A stretch of 64,000 nt of DNA from Erythrobacter sp. (GTDB lineage Bacteria; Pseudomonadota; Alphaproteobacteria; Sphingomonadales; Sphingomonadaceae), in the NCBI RefSeq assembly GCF_011765465.1, contig NZ_CP050265.1, positions 806,001-870,000 of the forward strand, written 5' to 3'. Made by a program: the position numbers and the translations under genes. The stretch's first letter is position 1; every line of letters begins with the position of its first letter. A model generated the notes under the pieces. It was not told the origin of the DNA, made no database searches, and saw only the letters and a list, made by a program, of their open reading frames with translations. Of the stretch, positions 9,340 through 19,500 are shown in pieces.

Positions 9340-10569
9340 ATGAACACCATGACCAAGCACCGCGGCGCACTCGGCGCTTTCCTTGCCGCCTGCCTCGCCG
9401 GGACGGCGGCCTGCACCGGCAGCTTCGGCAGCGCCGACACCAGTGTGGCGAGCGCCGCGCCCGCGCTGGGCGAGGTCGAGGTGATAACGCCGCCTGCGCG
9501 CGACCCGTCCGATTTGCAGGTCCTGTTCTGGAACAATGAGCAGCGCGCGGCCCGTTTCCGCGCGATGGAGGACTGGTTCGCAGGAATCGAGGTTCCCGCC
9601 GCCTCGCAGACGCGCCCGCTGCCCGAAGGCGAAAGCCTGCCCGCTCCTCTCGCCGCCGAGATCCGCGCGCTGATGGAGGAAAGCGGCGCTGCGGGCGTGA
9701 TGGTGCTAAAGGACGGCAAGGTCCGTTTCGAGGAATACGCCCTCGGCCTCGGGCCAAGGGATCGCTGGACCAGTTTCTCGGTCGCCAAGAGCTTCACCTC
9801 GACCCTGCTCGGCGCGGCGGTGAAGGACGGCTTCATCGCCAGCCTGCAAGACCCGGTGACGCAATACGTGCCCGGCCTCGAAGGCTCGGCCTATGACGAT
9901 GTCACCGTGTGGCAACTCGCCACGATGACGAGCGGTGTCGCGTGGAACGAGGACTACACCGACCCCGACAGCGATGTTGCCAGAATGAATGAATTCGTTC
10001 TCGAATACGGGCCGGACGCGATCGTCGCGCAGATGAAGGAGCTCCCACGCGAAGCCGAGCCGGGCACGAAATTCGTCTACAAGACCGGCGAGACCAATCT
10101 CATCGGCCTGCTGGTCGAGAACGCGGTCGGCCTGCCGCTCGCCGAATACGCGCAGGAGAAGATCGTCGAGCCCGCCGGTTTCGCCGGGCCGATGTTCTGG
10201 ATGACCGACCCGCGCGGCGGGAATATCGGAGGCTGCTGCCTGTCGCTACGCCTGTCGGACTATGCCCGCATGGGCCAGTTCGTGCTCGAGGACGGGGTCG
10301 GAGTCTCGGGCCGCAAGGTCGTGCCCGAAGGCTGGTTCGCCGAGGCGACGGCCTCGCAGGTCGAGTTCGGCAACGGCTTCGGCTACGGCTACCAGTGGTG
10401 GACCTATCCCGAAGGCGATTTCGGCGCGCAGGGGATTTTCGGCCAGTCGATCACGATCATGCCGGAAGAGCGGCTGGTGATCGCGATCGTCAGCAACTGG
10501 CCCACGGCGACGGGCGAATATCGCGGCAAGTGGTTCGCGCTCGCCACTCGGATCGCCGCGACGCAATAG
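9340..10569 (+). CDS. exported serine hydrolase, class C beta-lactamase fold
   Basis: This 409-residue protein has an N-terminal export signal (GALGAFLAACLAGTAAC) that resembles a lipoprotein signal but lacks Leu at -3, so lipidation is uncertain. The beta-lactamase/transpeptidase-like domain contains the SxxK nucleophile (SFSVAKSF) and YKTGETN in the second active-site position. Members are esterases, D-aminopeptidases or DD-peptidases; the substrate is not predictable. ATG 9340 follows GAGAGAGGGG. A GC-rich hairpin lies just after the stop, between this gene and the convergent PilZ gene. Confidence 0.85.
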   Translation: MNTMTKHRGALGAFLAACLAGTAACTGSFGSADTSVASAAPALGEVEVITPPARDPSDLQVLFWNNEQRAARFRAMEDWFAGIEVPAASQTRPLPEGESLPAPLAAEIRALMEESGAAGVMVLKDGKVRFEEYALGLGPRDRWTSFSVAKSFTSTLLGAAVKDGFIASLQDPVTQYVPGLEGSAYDDVTVWQLATMTSGVAWNEDYTDPDSDVARMNEFVLEYGPDAIVAQMKELPREAEPGTKFVYKTGETNLIGLLVENAVGLPLAEYAQEKIVEPAGFAGPMFWMTDPRGGNIGGCCLSLRLSDYARMGQFVLEDGVGVSGRKVVPEGWFAEATASQVEFGNGFGYGYQWWTYPEGDFGAQGIFGQSITIMPEERLVIAIVSNWPTATGEYRGKWFALATRIAATQ

Positions 10570-10574
10570 GGCGG

Positions 10575-10593
10575 GGCGGGAACAGCGCCCGCC
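10575..10593. terminator. possible bidirectional terminator hairpin
   Basis: GGCGGG (10575-10580) pairs with CCCGCC (10588-10593) around a seven-base loop. It lies between the stops of two convergent genes (10569 and 10601). There is no long T-run on either side, so termination strength is doubtful. Confidence 0.4.
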
Positions 10594-10600
10594 TTACGCC

Positions 10601-10948
10601 TTACGCCATCGGGCGATAGACGCCGGTGTTGCTGTAACGCTGCAGGATGTTGTCGTGCACGATCGGGCTCAGGAGCTCCGAGAAGGCGCAGCCGACGATG
10701 CAGTTGTCCCACCACACGACTTCGGCCTGGAGCGATTCGAGGCCGGGCAGGGTCAGCCAGCAGACCTGGCCTTCGTGCATCCGGTTGATTGAGGCCGCCG
10801 AGAAACCCGAAATCGACAGGTCGTGGACGACGCTCTGAAAGGCGCGCCCGCCCGACGCGCGCAGCGTAGCGGGGATCGTGAGCTTGGTGCGCTCGCCGCA
10901 GCGATCTTCCTGCGCAGCGACGCGGTAGCGGTCGGTTTCGATGGGCAT
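10601..10948 (-). CDS. PilZ-domain protein, probable c-di-GMP receptor
   Basis: This 115-residue protein consists almost only of a PilZ domain. Both c-di-GMP-binding signatures are visible: the RxxxR motif (RCGER, about residues 16-20) and the D-x-S-x-x-G motif (DLSISGFSA). It probably binds c-di-GMP and controls a partner in motility, adhesion or polysaccharide production by contact. ATG 10948 begins the domain; an upstream in-frame extension to 11011 looks non-coding. It stands alone between convergent and same-strand genes, so no partner is implied by position. Confidence 0.82.
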   Translation of the reverse strand: MPIETDRYRVAAQEDRCGERTKLTIPATLRASGGRAFQSVVHDLSISGFSAASINRMHEGQVCWLTLPGLESLQAEVVWWDNCIVGCAFSELLSPIVHDNILQRYSNTGVYRPMA

Positions 10949-11059
10949 TGCGTTAAACCTTGTCCAATCAGCCGTGGTATCTTGCCGGTTGGTCTCAAGG
11001 CACACATTCACCTACGAGACCTAACAGCGCATTTCAGCGATTGGTTAACGCGAGGGTAA

Positions 11060-11095
11060 GCCGCCGCTTTCGGCGGCGGGCCGTGCCGTCACGGC
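11060..11095 (-). terminator. tandem hairpins downstream of the purF-SDR operon
   Basis: Two perfect stems lie in a row: GCCGCCG/CGGCGGC (11060-11066 with 11071-11077) and GCCGTG/CACGGC (11080-11085 with 11090-11095), each with a four-base loop. They sit between the SDR stop (11120) and the PilZ start (10948) on the minus strand. There is no strong T-tract, so the terminator call is tentative. Confidence 0.4.
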
Positions 11096-11119
11096 GGCGG
11101 CGCGCGCGCGGCGGCGGGG

Positions 11120-11833
11120 TCAGTCGACCCTTTCGCGGTGGCCGGAGGGAAAATCCTCCTGCACCAGCTGGACGATTCGCGCCGCGACCGTCTCTGGCGG
11201 CTTGACCGTTTCGGGATCCTCGCCGGGATAGGCGCGCGCGCGCATCTCGGTTCGGGTCGCGCCCGGATCGATCACCGCGACGCGCACCGGGCTGAGGCGC
11301 TCCACCTCTGCGCCATAGGTTTCGAGCAGGTTGTCGAAGGCCGCCTTGGTCGAGGCATAGGCGCCCCAGAACGGCCGCGGGTCCGCGCCGACGCTGCTGG
11401 TGAGGCCGATGACGCGCGCGCCCTCGGCCTTGCGCAGCAGCGGGTCGAAGGCGGCGAGCAGCGCCTGCGTTGCGACCACGTTGGTCATGATCGCTTCGTT
11501 GAACTGCTTGGGCTCGACCTGCGAAATGGGTGTGAGGGTCGGCAGATAAGCCGCTGAAAGCACGAGGATATCGATCGTGTCCCAACGGCCCGAAATGGCG
11601 CTGGCGAGGCGGCCGACGCTGTCCGCTTCGGTAAGGTCGAGCGGTGCGATGGTCGATGTGCCGCCCAAAGCGTGGATCGCGTCCTCGACCTCTTCGAGCG
11701 CCTTCACCCGCCGTGCGACGAGGATCACGTGCGCGCCCGCTTCGGCAAGCGCCTTGGCGGTGGCGGCGCCGATGCCGCGGCTTGCGCCGGTGACGAGGGC
11801 GGTCTTGCCGGCGAGGGGTTTTGCGTCGGTCAT
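11120..11833 (-). CDS. SDR family NAD(P)-dependent oxidoreductase
   Basis: This 237-residue classical short-chain dehydrogenase carries the dinucleotide motif TGASRGIG (about residues 15-22), a shortened NNAG position (LSAAY) and the catalytic YASTK preceded by SS. The AR pair after the second strand (LVARR) suggests a preference for NADP(H). The substrate cannot be inferred. It starts 42 bases after the purF stop on the same strand; purF followed by an SDR gene is a common sphingomonad arrangement. Confidence 0.88.
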   Translation of the reverse strand: MTDAKPLAGKTALVTGASRGIGAATAKALAEAGAHVILVARRVKALEEVEDAIHALGGTSTIAPLDLTEADSVGRLASAISGRWDTIDILVLSAAYLPTLTPISQVEPKQFNEAIMTNVVATQALLAAFDPLLRKAEGARVIGLTSSVGADPRPFWGAYASTKAAFDNLLETYGAEVERLSPVRVAVIDPGATRTEMRARAYPGEDPETVKPPETVAARIVQLVQEDFPSGHRERVD

Positions 11834-11875
11834 TGGTTTCTGCTGCCTTGGGAATCTTGGGGTTGCGCGCTGCTA

Positions 11876-13405
11876 TCAGGCCGCTTTCGGATCGGCAAAG
11901 GGAAGCTGCGCCGCGCGCTGTTCCATCATGCGGAAATCGGTCAGCGAGGTCGGATAATCCCCGGTGAAGCAAGCATCGCAGAACTGCGGGCAGCTCTTGT
12001 CGCGGTCCTTGTGCCCGACCGCGCGGTAGAGCCCGTCTATCGAAATGAAGGCGAGGCTGTCGGCCTTGATGAATTCGCGCATCGGTTCCAGTTCCATGCG
12101 CGCGGCGAGCAGTTTGGAGCGTTCGGGCGTATCGACGCCATAGAAGCACGAATGCGCGGTCGGCGGGCTGGCGACGCGGAAATGGACCTCGCGCGCGCCG
12201 GCTTCGCGCATCATCTCGACGATCTTCATCGAGGTCGTGCCCCGGACGATCGAATCGTCGATCAGCACGATCCGCTTGCCTTCGACGAGGCCGCGATTGG
12301 CGTTGTGCTTGCGCTTGACGCTCGAATGGCGGGCGCTGTCGGACGGCTGGATGAAGGTACGCCCGACATAGTGCGAGCGAATGATGCCGAGCTCGAAAGG
12401 CACGCCCGATTCCTGGGCATAGCCGATCGCCGCGGGCACGCCGCTGTCGGGAACGGGGACGACGAGATCGACGTCGGCGGGCGCTTCGATGGCGAGCTGC
12501 GTGCCGATCGCCTTGCGCGCTTCATAGACGCTGCGCCCGGCGAAATAGCTGTCGGGGCGGCTGAAATAGACGTGTTCGAAAATGCAGGGCCGCGCCGGTG
12601 GCGAACCGAAGGGCCGCACGCTGCGGATTTCGCCGTCGAAGCCGACCTGGAGCATTTCGCCCGGCTCGACTTCGCGGATGAGTTCCGCACCGACGACGTC
12701 GAAGGCGACCGATTCGCTCGCGAACAGGATCGCGTCCCCCATCCGGCCCATCACGAGCGGGCGGATGCCGAGCGGGTCGCGGCAGGCGATCATGCCCTCG
12801 GGTGTCATCACGATCAGCGCATAGGCGCCCTCGACCAGACGCAGGGCGTCGATCAGGCGGTCGGCGGTTGTGGGATAGCGACTGGTCGCGACGAGGTGGA
12901 TGATGACTTCGGTGTCGGAGGTCGACTGGAAGATCGACCCCTTCGCGACAAGGTCGGCGCGCAGCGCCTGCGAGTTTGAGATATTGCCGTTATGCGCCAC
13001 CGCGAAACCGCCGCTTGCGAGTTCGGCATAGAGCGGCTGCACGTTGCGAAGGCCCGATCCGCCGGTGGTCGAATAGCGCACGTGGCCCGCCGCCATATGG
13101 CCGGGAAGCTCGCCGATCGCCTCGGACGAGGAGAAGTTCTCCGCCACGTGGCCGAGCCCGCGGCGCGAATAGAATTCGTGCCCGTCGAAACTGGTGATGC
13201 CGACCGCTTCCTGCCCACGATGCTGGAGCGCGTGAAGGCCCAGCGCCGTCGCGGCCGAGGCATCGGCGGCGTTGATCGCGCCGAACACGCCGCATTCCTC
13301 GCGCAGCTTGTCGCCGTCCGCGTCGAGGAAGGGATGAGTGAGATTCGCGTCGAGCCGGTCCCGGATCCGTGCCGGAGCCTCGCCCTTCTGCGGTGAATTG
13401 GTCAT
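11876..13405 (-). CDS. purF: amidophosphoribosyltransferase
   Basis: This enzyme catalyses the first step of purine synthesis, turning PRPP and glutamine into 5-phosphoribosylamine. It has 509 residues. An N-terminal propeptide precedes EECGVFGAI, where the Cys becomes the N-terminal Ntn nucleophile after processing, and the glutaminase domain continues with HALQHRGQEAVGI. The C-terminal PRTase domain has the PRPP loop VLIDDSIVRGTTS. Cysteines near the C-terminus (CPQFCDACF) fit the Fe-S-containing type. ATG 13405 was chosen over a longer in-frame extension. Confidence 0.96.
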   Translation of the reverse strand: MTNSPQKGEAPARIRDRLDANLTHPFLDADGDKLREECGVFGAINAADASAATALGLHALQHRGQEAVGITSFDGHEFYSRRGLGHVAENFSSSEAIGELPGHMAAGHVRYSTTGGSGLRNVQPLYAELASGGFAVAHNGNISNSQALRADLVAKGSIFQSTSDTEVIIHLVATSRYPTTADRLIDALRLVEGAYALIVMTPEGMIACRDPLGIRPLVMGRMGDAILFASESVAFDVVGAELIREVEPGEMLQVGFDGEIRSVRPFGSPPARPCIFEHVYFSRPDSYFAGRSVYEARKAIGTQLAIEAPADVDLVVPVPDSGVPAAIGYAQESGVPFELGIIRSHYVGRTFIQPSDSARHSSVKRKHNANRGLVEGKRIVLIDDSIVRGTTSMKIVEMMREAGAREVHFRVASPPTAHSCFYGVDTPERSKLLAARMELEPMREFIKADSLAFISIDGLYRAVGHKDRDKSCPQFCDACFTGDYPTSLTDFRMMEQRAAQLPFADPKAA

Positions 13406-13481
13406 GGTGTCCGAACCCGCTGCTGCCCCCCACCGTCGCGTCCCCAATGGCGATGTTACCGCTGGATTACAAGGGCGGGGT

Positions 13482-13503
13482 GGGCATCGGTGCCCGGCTT
13501 TTT
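13482..13503 (+). terminator. short terminator-like hairpin in the purF/lolC divergent region
   Basis: GGGCA (13482-13486) pairs with TGCCC (13491-13495) around TCGG, followed by GGC and five Ts (13499-13503). No plus-strand gene ends just before it, so it may be a leader attenuator for lolC, the end of an unseen transcript, or chance. Confidence 0.3.
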
Positions 13504-13617
13504 CGTGACAGTAATGTTACAGCGCGACAAAGCGAGCAGCCCTTGCGGGGGCCATTGCGGGGAACCGGGCCAGCGCCTACAGGCAGCGTTCAGCAACCGG
13601 CGGCAAGACGCACTTTC

Positions 13618-14892
13618 ATGCTCTCACCCTTCGAATGGATGATCTCCAAGCGTTACCTCTGGCCCGGCAAGGGCGAGGCATTCATCGCGCTCGTCGCCGG
13701 GATCTCGGTCGGCGTCGTCATGCTCTCGGTCGCCATGCTGGTAATCGTGATGAGCGTGATGAACGGCTTTCGCGGCGAATTGCTCGACAAGATCGTGGGG
13801 CTGAACGGCCATGCCATCGTCCAGGCCTATGGCGGCAAGCTCGACGACTGGGAAAGCGTGCTCGAGGACGTGCGTTCGACCGAGGGCGTGGTGAGCGCCA
13901 GCCCGCTGATCGAACAGCCGCTGCTGGTCAGTTTCAACGGACGCACGGTCGCAATCCTCGTGCGCGGGCAGACGGACGAGGATATCGCCGAGCTTGGCGA
14001 CAAGATCGTCGCGGGCGAGATCGAGGCGCTTGCTCCCGACGCCGCGCCGAGCCTTCGCCGCGAGACCGGGCCGGCTGCCGGCGCCGTCGCGATCGGCTCG
14101 CGGCTGGCGCAGAACATCGGCGCGCGGGTGGGCGACACGATCACGATCATCAACCCGCAGGGGCGCTCGACCCCCTTCGGCACTTCGATCCGGCGCGTCC
14201 CCTACGAGGTCGGCGCGATCTTCGAGGTCGGGGTCTACGACTACGACGAGAAATTCATCATCATGCCGATCCCCGACGCGCAGTCACTGCTGCTGATGGG
14301 TGATGCCATCGGGATGATCGAGGTGACGGTCGAGGATGCCGACCGGGTGGGCGAAATCCTTGCACCCGTGAAGGAGAACTACGCCGGCCGCGCGGTGGTC
14401 GCCGACTGGAAGACGATCAACGCGGCCTTGTTCGAGGCGCTGCAGGTTGAGCGTGCCGCGATGGGCTTTGCCTTGAGTTTCATGGTTCTGGTCGCCGCTT
14501 TCAACATTCTTTCGAGCCTTGTCATGCTGGTCCGCGCCAAGACCCGCGACATCGCGATCATGCGCACGATGGGCGCGACGCGGCGCAGCCTGCTCAAGAT
14601 CTTCGTCACCACCGGCACCACCATCGGCGCGATCGGGACCATCGCCGGCCTCATACTCGGCGCGGTGGTGCTATTGTTCCGCGAACAGATCGTGCAGGCC
14701 ATCGCCTTCGTCACCGGGCAGGAATTGTGGGATCCCGAGGTGCGCTTCCTTTCGACCATGCCCGCGCGCGCCGACCCGTGGGAAATCCTCGCGATCACCG
14801 CGCTCGCGCTGGTGCTCAGCTTCCTCGCGACGCTCTACCCGGCATTGAAGGCCGCGAACACCGATCCGGTGCAGGTGCTGCGCTATGAATAG
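13618..14892 (+). CDS. lipoprotein-releasing ABC transporter permease (LolC/LolE type)
   Basis: This 424-residue inner-membrane permease belongs to the Lol system, which releases outer-membrane lipoproteins to the LolA chaperone. The N-terminus [20 protein letters not shown] matches the LolC/E family. One membrane helix (about 25-50) is followed by a large periplasmic MacB-like domain and then three C-terminal helices, including [20 protein letters not shown], the segment that contacts the ATPase. Only one permease gene is paired with lolD, as in many alphaproteobacteria where one protein serves both roles. It overlaps lolD by eight bases. Confidence 0.93.
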   Translation: MLSPFEWMISKRYLWPGKGEAFIALVAGISVGVVMLSVAMLVIVMSVMNGFRGELLDKIVGLNGHAIVQAYGGKLDDWESVLEDVRSTEGVVSASPLIEQPLLVSFNGRTVAILVRGQTDEDIAELGDKIVAGEIEALAPDAAPSLRRETGPAAGAVAIGSRLAQNIGARVGDTITIINPQGRSTPFGTSIRRVPYEVGAIFEVGVYDYDEKFIIMPIPDAQSLLLMGDAIGMIEVTVEDADRVGEILAPVKENYAGRAVVADWKTINAALFEALQVERAAMGFALSFMVLVAAFNILSSLVMLVRAKTRDIAIMRTMGATRRSLLKIFVTTGTTIGAIGTIAGLILGAVVLLFREQIVQAIAFVTGQELWDPEVRFLSTMPARADPWEILAITALALVLSFLATLYPALKAANTDPVQVLRYE

Positions 14893-15574
14893 CGGCGGCG
14901 AGAGCGCGCCCATCGTGGCGCTGAGGGGGCTCGAGCGGAGCTTCGAGCAGGGCGGCCAGCGCATCGACGTGCTGCGCGGCGTCGATCTCGACATCATGCC
15001 GGGCGAGATCGTGGCGCTGCTCGGTCCTTCGGGTTCGGGCAAGTCGACCATGCTGCAGGCGGTGGGCTTGCTCGAAGGCGGGTTTTCCGGTTCGATCATG
15101 ATCGCCGGACAACAGGCCGAGAAACTGCCGACCGACGGGCGCACGCGGCTGCGGCGCGAGCATCTCGGCTTCGTCTACCAGTTCCACCACCTGCTGCCCG
15201 ATTTCGACGCGCGCGAGAATGTCGTCATGCCGCAGATGATCGCAGGGCGCACCCGCGCCGAGGCGGAAGAGCGCGCCGACTCGCTGCTCTCCAGCCTCGG
15301 CCTCGGCCATCGTCTGACCCACCGCCCGAGCCAGCTTTCGGGCGGCGAGCAGCAGCGCGTCGCGGTCGCCCGCGCGCTCGCCAACCGGCCGACGCTGGTG
15401 CTGGCGGACGAGCCGACCGGCAATCTCGACGAGGCGACCTCGGACACCGTGCTCGCGCAGTTCCTCGACCTCGTCCGGGGCGAGGGCAGCGCGGCGCTGG
15501 TTGCGACCCACAACGAACGCCTGGCCAAGCGCATGGACCGCGTGGTGCGCCTGCGCGAAGGGCATCTCGAATAG
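14885..15574 (+). CDS. lolD: lipoprotein-releasing ABC transporter ATPase
   Basis: This 229-residue ABC ATPase powers the Lol lipoprotein release complex. Walker A is GPSGSGKST, the Q-loop region is [12 protein letters not shown], the signature is LSGGEQQR and Walker B is [12 protein letters not shown]. The [12 protein letters not shown] stretch is typical of LolD rather than MacB or FtsE. The start ATG lies inside the end of the permease gene, implying coupled translation and a stoichiometric complex. Confidence 0.95.
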   Translation: MNSGGESAPIVALRGLERSFEQGGQRIDVLRGVDLDIMPGEIVALLGPSGSGKSTMLQAVGLLEGGFSGSIMIAGQQAEKLPTDGRTRLRREHLGFVYQFHHLLPDFDARENVVMPQMIAGRTRAEAEERADSLLSSLGLGHRLTHRPSQLSGGEQQRVAVARALANRPTLVLADEPTGNLDEATSDTVLAQFLDLVRGEGSAALVATHNERLAKRMDRVVRLREGHLE

Positions 15575-15626
15575 CGCCGGACCCGAAGCGCCTCCCGGAT
15601 GTTGATGAAGCGAAGGAGGAACGAAG

Positions 15627-15908
15627 ATGTCAGACCATCCCAGCACTTATGACGGCACGCCCGAAAAGAGCGGCGAGACCGCGTGGGAGGACCGCGCCGC
15701 GCTGCACGCCGCCGATGACGGGGACGGCATTTTCGACGGGGCCAAGGCGATCCGCCGCGGGACCTTCGCCGAGATGATCCGCCACATCGTCTCCCTGCCC
15801 GAAGGCGAGCGCGAGCGTTATGTCATCGAAAAGGCGGGCGACCGCGAATATTCTGCCGCCGAGGCGGTCGAACTCTCCAAGCGCGACGATTTCCCCTATC
15901 GCGCGTGA
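15627..15908 (+). CDS. small soluble protein of unknown function
   Basis: This is a 93-residue acidic, hydrophilic protein with no signal peptide or membrane segment. The middle contains AKAIRRGTFAEMIRHIVSLP and the end KRDDFPYRA. No family is recognised. A strong ribosome-binding site (AAGGAGG) lies eight to ten bases before ATG 15627, and codon bias fits the neighbours, so it is probably translated. It lies between lolD and a glutathione peroxidase gene, which gives no functional clue. Confidence 0.7.
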   Translation: MSDHPSTYDGTPEKSGETAWEDRAALHAADDGDGIFDGAKAIRRGTFAEMIRHIVSLPEGERERYVIEKAGDREYSAAEAVELSKRDDFPYRA

Positions 15909-15989
15909 GGTGACGGCGATGCCGGCTTGACTTTGGCCGCCCCGCTGGCGGAGCAAGGGGGCGGAGCTTGTCCAAGCAGGGGATCACCA

Positions 15990-16469
15990 ATGACCACCAT
16001 CGCCGATTTCACCGTCACCACCAATCGCGGCGAGGAGCTCGACCTCGCGTCCAAGAAGGGCAAGGTCCTCCTCGTCGTCAACACGGCGTCGAAATGTGGC
16101 TTCACCCCGCAATATGACGGGCTCGAGGCGCTCTATCAGCGCTTCAAGGAGAAGGATTTCGAAGTCCTCGCCTTTCCCTGCAACCAGTTCGGCGCGCAGG
16201 AACCGGGCAGCGCCGACGAGATCGCCGAGTTCTGCCGCGTCAATTTCGGCGTCTCCTTCCCGCTGATGGCGAAGGTGGATGTGAACGGCCCCGATGCCTC
16301 CCCGCTTTTCGACTGGATGAAGACCGAGGCCAAGGGCCTGATGGGCTCGACCTCGATCAAGTGGAACTTCACCAAGTTCCTGATCGACCGCGAGGGCCAT
16401 GTCGTCAAACGCTATGGCCCGCAGGACAAGCCGGAAGGCATCGCCAAGGACATCGAGAAGCTGCTTTGA
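15990..16469 (+). CDS. glutathione peroxidase family protein (Cys type)
   Basis: This 159-residue peroxidase probably reduces hydroperoxides using glutathione or thioredoxin. The active-site motif is NTASKCGFTPQY with Cys in place of selenocysteine. The supporting Gln/Trp motifs are visible as FPCNQFGAQEPG and KWNFTKFL, and the second Cys in FPCNQF suggests a thioredoxin-dependent type. ATG 15990 follows AGCAGGGG; a longer in-frame start at 15927 adds residues unlike the family. Confidence 0.93.
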   Translation: MTTIADFTVTTNRGEELDLASKKGKVLLVVNTASKCGFTPQYDGLEALYQRFKEKDFEVLAFPCNQFGAQEPGSADEIAEFCRVNFGVSFPLMAKVDVNGPDASPLFDWMKTEAKGLMGSTSIKWNFTKFLIDREGHVVKRYGPQDKPEGIAKDIEKLL

Positions 16470-16543
16470 GCGCCCTTTCGGCTGTGGAGAAATAGGGCGC
16501 GGGCGCGCTTATCGAATCCGCGGCGATTTCCTAGATTGCGCCT

Positions 16544-19500
16544 ATGGCCTTCGCTCCCTTCGTCCCCTTGCGCGTGCTTTCGTCCTATTCGATGCTCGAA
16601 GGGGCGATCGATCCCAAGCGGATTGCCAAGCTGGCGAAGGACCTCGCCTTTCCCGCGATCGCGATCTGCGACCGCGACGGGCTTTACGGCGCGGTCATGT
16701 TCGCATCGGCCTGCAAGGGGGAGGGCGTGCAGCCGATCATCGGCACGCTTCTGGGCGTCGCGCGCGACGGGCCTTCGGGCGCGGCTTCGCAGGGGGCGAT
16801 CGGGTCGAACAAGATCCCGATCGATTACCTACCGCTCTTCGCGCAGGACGAGCGCGGCTACGACAACCTGTGCCACCTCGTTTCCAAGGCGCATCTCGAC
16901 CGCCCGCTCGAATTCGATCCGCACGTGACGATGGACGATCTCGAAGGGCGCACCGACGGGCTGATCGCGCTCACCGGGGCGGGCGAGGGTGCGCTCACCC
17001 GGCTGCTCGCCGAAGGGCAGGACACGGCGGCAAGGGCGCTGTGCGACCGGCTCGACCGGCTGTTTCCCGGGCGGCTCTATATCGAGATCGCGCGCCACGG
17101 CGATCCCGTCTGCGAGACCGCCGAAGAGGCGCTGATCGACCTCGCCTATGCCCGCGAACTCCCCCTTGTGGCGACCAATCCGGCCAATTTCGACACGCCC
17201 CATATGCACGAGGCGCACGATGCCATGCTGTGCATCGCCCATTCCTCGCAGATCGATGCCGAGGACCGCCCCCATTCCAATCCGCAGGCTTTCGTCAAAT
17301 CCGACCGGATGATGGCGGAAATCTTCGCCGACCTGCCCGAAGCAATCGCCAACACGCTCGTCATCGCGCAGCGCTGCGCCTATGCGCCGCCCAACCGCGC
17401 GCCGATCCTGCCGAGCCTTGCCGGCGATCAGGAGGGCGAGGCGAAGATGCTGGCGGAGGATTCGCGCCGGGGGCTGGAGGCGCGGCTCGAACCCTATGGC
17501 GAGATGGCCGAGGAGGAGCGCCGCGCCTATTTCGACCGGCTCGAATACGAAATCGACATCATCGTGAAGATGGGCTTCCCCGGCTACTTCCTGATCGTTG
17601 CCGACTTCATCAAGTGGGCCAAGGAACAGGGCATTCCGGTCGGGCCCGGGCGCGGCTCGGGCGCGGGCTCGCTGGTCGCCTGGGCGCTCACCATCACCGA
17701 TCTCGACCCGATCCGGCTCGGCCTGCTGTTCGAACGCTTCCTCAATCCCGAGCGCGTCTCGATGCCCGACTTCGACATCGACTTCTGCGAAACTCGCCGC
17801 GGCGAGGTGATCCGCTACGTCCAGAAGAAATACGGCCACGACCACGTCGCGCAGATCATCACTTTCGGAAAATTGAAGGCGCGCGCGGTGCTGCGCGATT
17901 GCGGGCGCATCCTGCAGATGGGCTATGGCCGGGTCGACAAGCTGTGCAAGATGGTCCCGAACGCGGCGGCCGATCCGTGGAAGCTCGACGATGCCCTCCA
18001 TGGCAAGTCGAACAAGGACGGCCACCGCTCGCCCCCGGTAGCGGAATTCCGGCGCGAATACGAAAACGACAACGAGGTCAAGCGCCTCATCGACCTCGCC
18101 ATGCAGCTGGAGGGGATGCCGCGCAATTCCTCGACCCATGCCGCGGGCGTCGTGATCGGCGACCGGCCCCTGTCGCAGCTCGTTCCGCTCTACCGCGATC
18201 CGCGTTCGGATATGCCGGTGACGCAATACGACATGAAACACGTCGAAAGCTCGGGCCTCGTCAAGTTCGACTTCCTCGGCCTCAAGACGCTTTCGGTGCT
18301 TAGGAAGGCGGTCGACCTGCTGGCACGGCGGGGTATCGAGATTGACCTTGGCGCGCTGACGCTGGACGATCCGGCGGTCTATGAGCTCATGCAGGCGGGC
18401 AACACGGTCGGCGTGTTCCAGCTTGAATCCGAAGGGATGCGGCGCACGCTCAAATCGGTGAAGCCGACCAATTTCGGCGACATCATCGCGCTCGTCTCGC
18501 TGTATCGGCCGGGGCCGATGGACAACATCGACCTGTTCGGCAAGCGCAAGGCCGGGGTCGTCCCGATCGAATACCCGCACGAGAAGCTCGCCGGAATCCT
18601 CGAGGAAACCTACGGTATCTTCGTCTACCAGGAACAGGTCATGCAGGCCGCGCAGATCCTCGCCGGATATTCGCTCGGCGATGCGGACCTGCTGCGCCGC
18701 GCGATGGGCAAGAAGAACCAGGCCGAGATGGACAAGCAACGCGCCATCTTCATCGAGGGCTGCGCGCGGGTATCGGGCATCGGCGAGGCCAAGGCGAACG
18801 AACTCTTCGACTTGATCAACAAGTTCGCGGGCTACGGCTTCAACAAGTCCCACGCCGCCGCCTATGCCCTGCTCGCCTACCAGACCGGCTGGGTGAAGGC
18901 GCATTATCCCGAGGAATTCTACGCCGCCTCGATGTGCTTCGATATGCATCAGTCGGAGAAGCTCGCCGTCTTCGTCGACGATGCACGGCGCTATCCGGGG
19001 ACCGGGGGCGGGATCGAGCTTCTGCCGCCCTGTATCAATTCCTCCGAAGCGCGCTTCACCGTCGAGCAGACCGATCGCGGCTACGCGGTGCGCTATGCGC
19101 TCGCGGGGATCCGCAATGTCGGGGAAAAGGCGATGGAGGCGATCGTCGCCGAGCGGGAGGCGAACGGGCCTTTCGCAAGCCTGCAGGACTTCTGCGAGCG
19201 CATCCCCCACGGCGCGATGAACCGCCGCCAGTTCGAAGCGCTCGCCAGCGCGGGCGCGCTCGATGCGCTCGAACCCGACCGCGCGCTGGTTTACGGTAAT
19301 GCCGAACACCTGCTCGCAGTCGCCGAGGCCGCCATGCGCGAGCGGACCAGCGGGCAGGCGGGCCTGTTTGGCGGGGATGCAGCGCCCGGCGAAACCCTGC
19401 GTCTTGCTCGCTGCGAGGAATGGGGCCGGGCCGAGCGCATGGCGAAGGAACGCGAGAATTTCGGCTTCTATTTCTCCGGCCACCCGATCCAGGAATTCCG

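Noticed and set aside
13369-13617. N-terminal extension of the LolC/E permease
   Set aside because: The in-frame upstream region covers the purF start and divergent promoter region; family homology begins at ATG 13618.
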